A stretch of DNA of 64,000 bases. Origin: Nitrospira sp. GTDB lineage: Bacteria; Nitrospirota; Nitrospiria; Nitrospirales; Nitrospiraceae. Of the stretch, positions 1 to 6,898 are shown in pieces (position 1 is the first letter of the stretch; each line of letters opens with the position of its first letter). Position numbers and translations under genes: made by a program. The stretch spans positions 124,001-188,000 of the forward strand of contig JALDRG010000004.1 of assembly GCA_031315995.1 (NCBI GenBank), read 5' to 3'. The notes below the pieces were generated by a model that saw nothing but the letters and a program-made list of their open reading frames with translations, ran no database searches and was not told where the DNA came from.

Positions 1-750
1 CCGTCCGCAAGGCAAGGTGCGATCGATCCAATGGGTGCCGCCGTCGGTCGTTTGAAACAACGCGCCGGCGTTGCCGACCGCCCAACCGTTCGCCTCGTCC
101 GCGAAGGCCACATCAAAAAATGTCGCAGAACTCTGACTGGCTTGAGGCACCCACGTCGTACCGCCGTCGGACGTCGTGAGAATCGTGCCCAACGCACCGA
201 CGATCGTCCCATGCTGCTCATTTATCAAGACAATAGAATGTAACGCGGCGTTCGTGCCGCTCGCTTGATCCGTCCAGTTTTCTCCACCATCCGTCGTTTG
301 CAGAATGGTGCCGTTACCGCCGACCAGCCAGCCCTTCAGAGGCGACACGAACGCGATCCCATAGAGCGGGGCCTGCGTGGACACCACCCTCACGTTCCAG
401 CTCTCCCCGCCGTCCAGACTGGTCCGTACCGTTCCATTGGCACCCACGACCCAACCGCGACGAGCATCTTGGAAGTACACCGCCGTCAAGAGCGAAGTGG
501 TCCCGCTGGAGGCTTTCTTCCATTTGCGGCCGCCGTCGGTCGTCTTGAGGATCGTCCCGCCGGCCCCCACAGCCCAACCCAGTTGCGCGTCGTGAAAAAA
601 CATCCCCAGCAGCGTGGCTTCAGATCCGCTCTTCTGCATCGCCACAGTGGCCCGGATGTCAGGAGGGGCTGCCTCAACTGTACCCGCGCACAGGAAGGCC
701 ATGAGCAACCACGATACAACCGCCGCTGTGTGCAAGGTTCTACGCCTCAT
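1..750 (-). CDS. Ycf48-like repeat protein, secreted (C-terminus off the window)
   Basis: The minus strand is open from the ATG at 750 to the window edge, giving 250 residues. An N-terminal signal peptide (hydrophobic VVSWLLMAFLCAG, likely cleavage near VEAAP) is followed by at least five repeats of the form GWAVGxxGTILKTTDGGxxW. This is the pattern of Ycf48/HCF136 and BNR-type seven-bladed propellers. Ycf48 assists photosystem II assembly, but related proteins are common in non-phototrophs, where their role is unknown, so only an exported beta-propeller is claimed. The start codon overlaps the stop of the upstream IPT gene by 4 bp (ATGA), so the two are probably translationally coupled and work in the same compartment. 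Confidence 0.85.
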   Translation of the reverse strand, partial: MRRRTLHTAAVVSWLLMAFLCAGTVEAAPPDIRATVAMQKSGSEATLLGMFFHDAQLGWAVGAGGTILKTTDGGRKWKKASSGTTSLLTAVYFQDARRGWVVGANGTVRTSLDGGESWNVRVVSTQAPLYGIAFVSPLKGWLVGGNGTILQTTDGGENWTDQASGTNAALHSIVLINEQHGTIVGALGTILTTSDGGTTWVPQASQSSATFFDVAFADEANGWAVGNAGALFQTTDGGTHWIDRTLPCGR

Positions 751-2423
751 TGTTGGTGATGAGTATTCTCTTTGCTGGGGTTCCGCCAATAGCTTGCGTC
801 CGGCAATCCCTTGGATTGAATGGTAAACGTGCCGGCCTCCAGCGTAAGCCACTTCTTTGGCGTACAGCAGGACCCGTCCGGCAAGAGGTCCCACGATCCA
901 CGGCGGACCACGAGCGGCCCCGACGTCAAATCCGGATTGAACTCGCCAAGCTTGCCGACTCCATACGAATGACGGTGGGGAACGCGAACTTTGATTTCAT
1001 TGTCCGTCCAGGACTGCACAATCGCGCCGACTCCATTGAACAATACTTCGGTGCGTGACACATTCTCCCCCAACTCCGGAGCAGTCCTGGCGTAGACACT
1101 GTCCGTGATGAGCTTGCTTGCCTCGGCCGTCTTCAGAAACGTACCGAACCCGCTTCCCTTGATCGTGACCACCTCATCCAATCCCCCCGTGATCGGACTG
1201 TAGGAATCGATCCTCGGAGTGACCAGCGTAAACATGCCGACCTCGGTTTCAAGCACTTGCTTGTCGGCACAACAGGTTCCATCCGGCTTCGGGGAATTGG
1301 CCGCGCGCTTCACCACCACCGGACCGCTTTTTGCGCTAAAGGGCACCCAGACGTCAATCCGGTCGTTGCCCCATCGGTACACGATCGCTTGTGCCCCACC
1401 GATCTCGACGGTATTTCCACTCAATGAAAAATCAAGGAAGTTATACGGAGTTGCTCCGGCCTCGGAGTAAAAGCCGAAATTCTCTCCGGTAATCTTCAAT
1501 AACGTTCCGATCGGAGCCTGAGACGGGGTGAGACCCGTCGCCTTGGGCGTCCGCACGGTATAGGTCCCAACCGTGCGCGCTTGGCCGTTTCGCGTCATCA
1601 CGACGGGGCCATCCTGCGCATCCAACGGCACATGGACCACGATGGCCGTATCGGTCCATTGCGAGATCGTTGCCGGATGCCCGCCGAAGGAGACACGATC
1701 ATCAGGGTTTCTCGTCGCCCCGAACCCTTTGCCAAACAATACCACTTTGGTTCCCACCGGACCACTCACCGGATCGACACGCACCGAGGCCAACACCCGC
1801 ACCGGCAAGCTATTGCTCACCACCTGCTGGACCGGCGCACAGCAGGAGCCATCAGGCAGCGGGTCGGACGAGGCCATGCGCACCACGACATCCCCCGTCT
1901 GCACATTGGCCGGAAGTTCGACCTCGATCTTGTCGTCACGCCACTTACGCACGCGAACGGTCACGTCGCCGATCGCCACGCTGTTGACCCCGAAAATGGT
2001 GTTCGGATCACGCGGCCCGGCGGTATTGCCGAAATGTTCCCCTGTGATTTCCAGAATCGTTCCCGGCTCTGCTTCGGCCGGCGACAATGAGTGAATGACG
2101 GGCTGCAACCGGGTAAACGATCCGGCCGACAGGCGCTTCTTGCCGATGATGACGGTGACCGGTCCATTGGCTGCTCGAGAGGGCACTCGCACTTCAATGA
2201 GATCGGATTCCCAACGTTGGACCAATGCAGGCGCACCTTGGAAGGTAACCTGATTGAACGTAGTCGATTTATACGGTCCGAAACCCTTCCCGCTGATCGA
2301 AAGAGTCGCTCCCGGCACGGCGGCATTGGGATGAAGAGCCGGCGACTCTGCCCGGACCTCTCCGGAAACGACCGGACCGGCAAACAGGGCGACACCGAAC
2401 ATGATACGAACGATATATTTCAT
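747..2423 (-). CDS. Secreted protein with five IPT/TIG domains
   Basis: 558 residues. The signal peptide is at about 1-26 (VALFAGPVVSGEVRA). Five immunoglobulin-like IPT/TIG domains follow, near residues 29-104, 107-213, 215-290, 293-400 and 402-536. Each opens with a PxxxxPGTxxxIxGxxFG pattern and contains a later WxDxxIxVxVP strand. Domains 2, 4 and 5 each carry a PDG(S/T)CC insert, with Cys pairs at 194/195, 384/385 and 519/520. IPT domains usually serve in adhesion or as structural modules on the cell surface. The last 20 residues are polar and unlike an anchor. The stop overlaps the start of the Ycf48-like gene by ATGA, so the pair forms an operon read from a good promoter at 2593-2622. 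Function is unknown. Confidence 0.85.
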   Translation of the reverse strand: MKYIVRIMFGVALFAGPVVSGEVRAESPALHPNAAVPGATLSISGKGFGPYKSTTFNQVTFQGAPALVQRWESDLIEVRVPSRAANGPVTVIIGKKRLSAGSFTRLQPVIHSLSPAEAEPGTILEITGEHFGNTAGPRDPNTIFGVNSVAIGDVTVRVRKWRDDKIEVELPANVQTGDVVVRMASSDPLPDGSCCAPVQQVVSNSLPVRVLASVRVDPVSGPVGTKVVLFGKGFGATRNPDDRVSFGGHPATISQWTDTAIVVHVPLDAQDGPVVMTRNGQARTVGTYTVRTPKATGLTPSQAPIGTLLKITGENFGFYSEAGATPYNFLDFSLSGNTVEIGGAQAIVYRWGNDRIDVWVPFSAKSGPVVVKRAANSPKPDGTCCADKQVLETEVGMFTLVTPRIDSYSPITGGLDEVVTIKGSGFGTFLKTAEASKLITDSVYARTAPELGENVSRTEVLFNGVGAIVQSWTDNEIKVRVPHRHSYGVGKLGEFNPDLTSGPLVVRRGSWDLLPDGSCCTPKKWLTLEAGTFTIQSKGLPDASYWRNPSKENTHHQQ

Positions 2424-2592
2424 GGGATGACACTCCCTACCGACAACCTCTGAATGAGCCTACTAGCAGGCATGAGCGAGGCTGACATGATGGCACATCA
2501 GACGAACGCCCCGCACGTGGCACGGAAACCCCACGCAACTGAGGCAGCGAGGCCGGATTGGGGGGTACGGCAATTCACCAAGGGGCTCACGG

Positions 2593-2622
2593 ACTATAAC
2601 AAGCGGATTTTTTTGATGTCAA
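2593..2622 (-). promoter_or_regulatory. Sigma-70-type promoter for the IPT/Ycf48-like operon
   Basis: On the minus strand TTGACA (2617-2622) is followed after 18 bp by TATAGT (2593-2598). The -35 is a perfect match and the -10 has 5 of 6 bases. It lies about 170 bp before the IPT start at 2423 and points towards it. It sits just downstream of the ridA stop, so it would make the operon independent of ridA. Confidence 0.6.
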
Positions 2623-2666
2623 GGCAAGCCGGTGAAGCAGAAAGAGGGCAAGGAGAAGAGAGCCTC

Positions 2667-3128
2667 TCAGAGGCGGACTTGAACCAGCAATTCGAGTTCA
2701 ATCGCCGCGTGCAACGGTAACTCTGCCGCACCCAGCGCCACGCGAGCATGTCGTCCGGCCTCGCCGAACACCTGCACCAACAGATCAGACGCCCCGTTGA
2801 TGACCGCAGGTTGCTGCACAAACCCTGCGGCTGACGCGACATGCCCCACGACACGCACGATCCGCTGCACTCGATCCAATGAACCGAGTTCATGCCGTAT
2901 CACCGCCAATGCATTCAACAGCGCCAGTCTCGCCGCCTCGGCTCCGCGCTCCACCGTGACCTCTTGCCCGAGCTTCCCGGTGATGACGACCTGCCCGTCT
3001 CGAAACGGCAGCATGCCGCTCAGATAGAGCAGATCACCAGCAAGCACCGCAGGCACATAACTCGCCACTGGTTTTGGAGGAACCGGCAACTCGATGCCGA
3101 GGGACTTCAATTTAGCGTCAACGGACAC
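2667..3128 (-). CDS. RidA/YjgF family protein
   Basis: 153 residues, the usual length of the RidA family plus a short N-terminal extension. The body shows the family pattern: an early LAGDLLYLSGMLPF strand, AARLALLNALAVI helix, VVGHVASAAGF strand and a C-terminal HAAIELELLVQVRL strand. RidA enzymes hydrolyse reactive enamine/imine intermediates from PLP enzymes. The canonical arginine that binds the imine carboxylate (in a R-x-A/C-V motif) may be R126 in HARVALGAAELP, so catalytic activity is possible. This subgroup (YjgF_YER057c-like) is poorly characterised. It lies downstream of deoB on the same strand with a gap of about 200 bp that holds no gene. Confidence 0.85.
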   Translation of the reverse strand: MSVDAKLKSLGIELPVPPKPVASYVPAVLAGDLLYLSGMLPFRDGQVVITGKLGQEVTVERGAEAARLALLNALAVIRHELGSLDRVQRIVRVVGHVASAAGFVQQPAVINGASDLLVQVFGEAGRHARVALGAAELPLHAAIELELLVQVRL

Positions 3129-3326
3129 GGAAGATCCTTTCTTGCGCCCACACTATTCAGGAATACCGACTCCATCATCCGATTCTGTCGCACGCCATGG
3201 CGTTTCACGTGTGGTCACCTCGATCTACCACTGATGCACCGTGGCGCAGTCCCTGACAAGATGCTCTTCACGATCCACTCGTCATGGCGGTCGAGAACGC
3301 TGCCGACAGACTTTTGGGGCATCCGG

Positions 3327-4481
3327 CTAGCGAGACTGCAGCGCATCCAGGAAACTATCTCCCCAGGGCAGTCTGGTTGCGCCCAGAGCTTCACCGATCG
3401 TTTGGCCGAGATCCGCTGCGGTGGTCCGGGTCCCAAGATTCACCCCACGCGCGAGCCGAGGGCCGGTCACAAGACAGGGTACATACTCGCGCGAATGGCC
3501 CGGGTTCGGCCTGGCACAATCGAACCCATGGTCGCCGGTGACGATCAGCACATCTCCGACCTTGAGGCTCTCCTGCAGGTCCCGAAGTCGGCGATCGACC
3601 TGCTGGACCGTGGTCACCGTCGTTTGGAGATCAGGATTGATGACGGGGAGATTGGCGTATATCAACCCGCGGGGCACCTTACTGAACAGGCCCACGACTT
3701 CTTCCATCACAGCGTCCGCATGGAACAGCGGGACAGACCTCGTGACCCCGCGCCCACTGAATAAATCTCCGACCTTTCCCACTCCGATCACAAGTTGGCT
3801 GGCCCGGCTCAAGTGATCCAACAACGTGAGGCCCGGTGGTTCGACGGCAAAATCCCTCCGCCGTTCCGTGATGGCAAATGTGCCGGGGTGTCCAAGGAAT
3901 GGACAGGCGACCACGCGCACAATGGGCATGAGTGACTTGAGCAACTTTCTGGCTTCACGCGCCAGCCGATATAGTTCTTCGGCCGGTACCACCTGTTCAT
4001 GCGACGCCAGAAGAATGGTCCCCGCCGTATCGATCCAAGCAATCGGCATGCCGGAGTGCTGGTGCTGTGTCCCGAACTCAGCGATCGGCTCCAAGTTGAC
4101 CGCCCGGCAATTCCCCAGAGTCTTCTGGCCCAACGCGGCCTCCAACGCGGTCGCCAACTCGGGGGTGAATGTCTCACAAGGACGTTCGCCTTCCTCGATC
4201 AGATATCCAGCCAATTCCCAATGCCCGGACAGTGAGTGTTTCCCTTTGGTCGCAAATCCAAGCGTCCCGTAGCAGCCTTCCGGCTGAGCCATCGGGCGAA
4301 TGCCTTGAAACTGTCCCAGGTGCCCGAGACCGAGTTGCTCTAGGTTCGGCAGGGCCAGCCCCTTGGAAATAGCCGCTAATCGCTGCAGGGTGTTACAGCC
4401 GGCGTCCCCATACAATTCAGCATCGGGCAAGGCACCGATACCGAATCCATCCAAGACCAGCAGTACGATTCGAGTCATCAT
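3327..4481 (-). CDS. deoB: Phosphopentomutase
   Basis: 384 residues, normal for DeoB. It interconverts ribose-1-phosphate or deoxyribose-1-phosphate and the 5-phosphates, linking nucleoside breakdown to central metabolism. The N-terminus VLLVLDGFGIGALPDA carries the metal-binding Asp, SGHWELAG is the core loop, and VIVTGDHGFDCARPNPGHSREYVP-type metal ligands (D, H, H) are present near residues 315-335; these mark an alkaline-phosphatase-superfamily mutase. Two adjacent ATG codons (4481, 4478) are possible starts and there is no strong Shine-Dalgarno. It follows deoC by about 90 bp, so deoC-deoB is a nucleoside catabolism pair. Confidence 0.95.
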   Translation of the reverse strand: MMTRIVLLVLDGFGIGALPDAELYGDAGCNTLQRLAAISKGLALPNLEQLGLGHLGQFQGIRPMAQPEGCYGTLGFATKGKHSLSGHWELAGYLIEEGERPCETFTPELATALEAALGQKTLGNCRAVNLEPIAEFGTQHQHSGMPIAWIDTAGTILLASHEQVVPAEELYRLAREARKLLKSLMPIVRVVACPFLGHPGTFAITERRRDFAVEPPGLTLLDHLSRASQLVIGVGKVGDLFSGRGVTRSVPLFHADAVMEEVVGLFSKVPRGLIYANLPVINPDLQTTVTTVQQVDRRLRDLQESLKVGDVLIVTGDHGFDCARPNPGHSREYVPCLVTGPRLARGVNLGTRTTAADLGQTIGEALGATRLPWGDSFLDALQSR

Positions 4482-4572
4482 GGGCGCACTATAGCAAATC
4501 CACCGGAACGAGCAAGATTTTCACACCGCATACGCAAGGGGCAAGGACTTGGGGAGAAGAAGGCATGGTGGT

Positions 4573-5262
4573 TCAGCGCCCCGCAATCCGCGCGTTCCGC
4601 CATTCGGTCAGAATCTTCAGACTCGCGCTGGTGCCGATCCGGTCTGCACCGGCTTCCAGCAACTCACGTGTCGCCTTCCAATCTCTGATCCCGCCCGAGG
4701 CTTTCACCTTCGCCTGCCCGGCCACCGCCTCTTTCATCAGACGAACGTCTTCCACCGTCGCCCCAGCCTGATTGAACCCCGTCGAAGTCTTCACATAGTC
4801 CATGCCGGCTTCGACGGCCAGACGGCAGGCGGTGATTTTTTCTTCACGCGTCAGCAGACAGGTTTCCAGAATCACCTTATGGTTCACGCCCGGTGTGGCC
4901 CGAACGACGGCGGCCATATCGCTCCGCACGAGGTCGTAGTCGCCGGATTTCAGGCGGCTGATATTGATGACCATGTCGAGCACCTGTGCGCCATGCGCTA
5001 CGGCTTCGATAGCTTCCGTCACCTTTGCGTGGGTCGTGTGCCCACCGAGAGGGAACCCGATCGGGATGCCGACCTGAACATCTGTCCCCGCGACCGCGGC
5101 CACCGCCTCATCCACATAGCAGGGCGGCACAAAGATCACGATGAACCCCTGCTCCTTGGCTTCCTCGCACAGGCGCCATACATCGGCCTTGGTCGCTTCA
5201 GGGCGGAGCACCGTATGGTCCAGATAACGCGGCAACGTCTCGTTCCAAGGCATCTCACCCAT
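4573..5262 (-). CDS. deoC: Deoxyribose-phosphate aldolase
   Basis: 229 residues, the size of class I DERA. It cleaves 2-deoxyribose-5-phosphate to acetaldehyde and glyceraldehyde-3-phosphate. The Schiff-base lysine is in MDYVKTSTGF and the second conserved lysine in KVKASGGIRD; LDHTVLRPEAT is the usual N-terminal phosphate and active-site segment. An AAAGGGAC ribosome site precedes the ATG. It is followed by deoB on the same strand, so deoxyribose-1-phosphate made from nucleosides can be isomerised and then cleaved. The acetaldehyde could be handled by other enzymes, none of them seen next door. Confidence 0.95.
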   Translation of the reverse strand: MGEMPWNETLPRYLDHTVLRPEATKADVWRLCEEAKEQGFIVIFVPPCYVDEAVAAVAGTDVQVGIPIGFPLGGHTTHAKVTEAIEAVAHGAQVLDMVINISRLKSGDYDLVRSDMAAVVRATPGVNHKVILETCLLTREEKITACRLAVEAGMDYVKTSTGFNQAGATVEDVRLMKEAVAGQAKVKASGGIRDWKATRELLEAGADRIGTSASLKILTEWRNARIAGR

Positions 5263-5336
5263 ACAACGGTCCCTTTCAGGCTATACGATCAATGATGGAG
5301 AACGTACACGGCGTGTCGTGACAGGCTATCTCACCA

Positions 5337-6413
5337 TCAGGCGCCGTGGGCGAGGAGATTCCCTCTGCTGCGCTTGCGGAACGGCTGTTTCTGATATTTC
5401 TCCACGGCTTGATTGTGCTCCTCCAGGGTGGAGGAGAATTGGTGGGTTCCGTCGTTACGCGACACGAAGTAGAGGTAGGACGTCTGGGCGGGAAAGAGCG
5501 CCGCGCGCAACGAATGGATCCCTGGGCTTGCGATCGGTCCCGGCGGAAGGCCCTGCACACGGTACGTATTGTAGGGGCTCATGATCGAGAGATCACGTTT
5601 ATGGATGTTCCCGTCGAAGTCCGGCAACCCGTAGATCACCGTCGGATCGCTCTGCAGCGGAATTTTTTTCCGCAACCGGTTATGAAACACCGCAGCAATC
5701 AGGTCCCGCTCGTCTTTCGATCCGGTTTCCTTTTCGATGACGGAAGCCAGGGTGAGGACCTGATGCAGGGACAGTTTCATACGGGCCGCCTGTTCCTGCA
5801 GATCGGCTCCCCAGACCCGACGAAGACCATCGACCAGCGTCTTGATGACCTCCTTCGCCTTCGTGCCACGGGCGAAGGAATACGTTTCAGGAAAGAGATA
5901 CCCCTCCAGTGAATCAGCCTCAATGCCGAGCGTCGTGATAAAGGCGCGATCACGCACCAGCTTCGTGAATTCTTTCGTATCCGTGACCTGCTGTGCCCCC
6001 AGGACATCGGCAATCTGCACGAGACTGTACCCTTCCGGAATCGTGACCGGATGCAGCACGACTCGACCGGCCAGCAGCTTCCCCAGAATCTCCCGCGGCG
6101 ACATCCCGCCGTCCAACTCATACTCCCCGGGACGAATCTTTCGATCATTCTCTCGCGTTTTTCCGAGTAGGAGAAAGGCCGCCCGACTACGAATCAACTG
6201 CTCGTTCTGTAGAATATTCGCAACCTGCTGAAAGGTGCTGCCTTCAGGAATGAGGACGATATGGGAGGGAGGTTTAGGAATCCCGCTCGCGACGGGACTG
6301 TGAGCCCAACGCAGCACCAGATACCCGGCGATGGCTGCGAGCATCACGGCCGCCAGGACCAGTCCCTTGATCGATCTGATCTGCATCATCTGCATTATCG
6401 ACTCGTAGTTCAT
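5337..6413 (-). CDS. mltG: Endolytic murein transglycosylase MltG
   Basis: 358 residues from the chosen ATG. One N-terminal membrane segment (IKGLVLAAVMLAAIAGYLVL) is followed by a LysM-like region and the YceG catalytic domain. The catalytic Glu lies in LTLASVIEKETG, and LQSDPTVIYG and SPYNTYRVQGLPPGPIASPG are family signatures. MltG cuts nascent glycan strands and sets their length. The start is uncertain: ATG codons at 6446, 6434 and 6413 are in frame. All place the gene start inside the 3' end of ruvX, an overlap of at least 100 bp because the membrane segment must be included. Confidence 0.93.
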   Translation of the reverse strand: MNYESIMQMMQIRSIKGLVLAAVMLAAIAGYLVLRWAHSPVASGIPKPPSHIVLIPEGSTFQQVANILQNEQLIRSRAAFLLLGKTRENDRKIRPGEYELDGGMSPREILGKLLAGRVVLHPVTIPEGYSLVQIADVLGAQQVTDTKEFTKLVRDRAFITTLGIEADSLEGYLFPETYSFARGTKAKEVIKTLVDGLRRVWGADLQEQAARMKLSLHQVLTLASVIEKETGSKDERDLIAAVFHNRLRKKIPLQSDPTVIYGLPDFDGNIHKRDLSIMSPYNTYRVQGLPPGPIASPGIHSLRAALFPAQTSYLYFVSRNDGTHQFSSTLEEHNQAVEKYQKQPFRKRSRGNLLAHGA

Positions 6414-6894
6414 CACACGCCCACGGATCCGCATCCTCGGGCTCATTCGAGCTGTTCGTCATGCCCGCGGGCGGCTGTTCCAAACTCGCCAAATAACTTT
6501 GCAACAGAATCGCCGCGGCAATGCGATCGACGATGCCCTTCCGTTTACGACGACCGACATCCGCCGCGATCAACAGATCCTCCGCGGCACAGGTCGTCAT
6601 CCGTTCATCCCAGGTGATGACAGGAACCGACAGCGCCGGCTCAAGGAGCTGGATAAACGCCTCGACGACTTTGGCCGCGGGTCCGATCTCGCCATCCAAT
6701 CGAAACGGCATACCGACGAGGACCTGCCCAACCTCGTGCTCCAGGACCAACTCTTGAATATGCCGAATATCCGCAGCAGGATTCCGCCGGAAAAACGTTT
6801 CCAGCGGCTGGGCCGTCCACCCGAGTTCATCGCTTAGGGCAAATCCGATCCGCTTGGACCCATGATCGATGGCGAGAATCCGTCTGCCTTTCAT
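6274..6894 (-). CDS. ruvX: Putative pre-16S rRNA nuclease (YqgF/RuvX)
   Basis: 206 residues. The RNase H-like YqgF fold occupies the first 135 or so: RRILAIDHGSKRIGFALSD carries the first catalytic Asp, VLVGMPFRLDGEIG the second strand, TWDERMTT the Glu-containing motif and KGIVDRIAAAILLQSYL the last Asp. The family matures the 5' end of 16S rRNA. The start at MKGRR (6894) lies 4 bases after the alaS stop; an upstream in-frame codon at 6954 would overlap alaS. The last 60 or so residues are polar, low in homology and run out of frame through the mltG start, so the C-terminal tail may not be conserved. Confidence 0.9.
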   Translation of the reverse strand: MKGRRILAIDHGSKRIGFALSDELGWTAQPLETFFRRNPAADIRHIQELVLEHEVGQVLVGMPFRLDGEIGPAAKVVEAFIQLLEPALSVPVITWDERMTTCAAEDLLIAADVGRRKRKGIVDRIAAAILLQSYLASLEQPPAGMTNSSNEPEDADPWACDELRVDNADDADQIDQGTGPGGRDARSHRRVSGAALGSQSRRERDS

Positions 6895-6898
6895 CAGT

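Noticed and set aside
2454..2720. 88-residue plus-strand frame beside ridA
   Set aside because: It overlaps the 3' end of ridA on the other strand and has no family resemblance or ribosome site.
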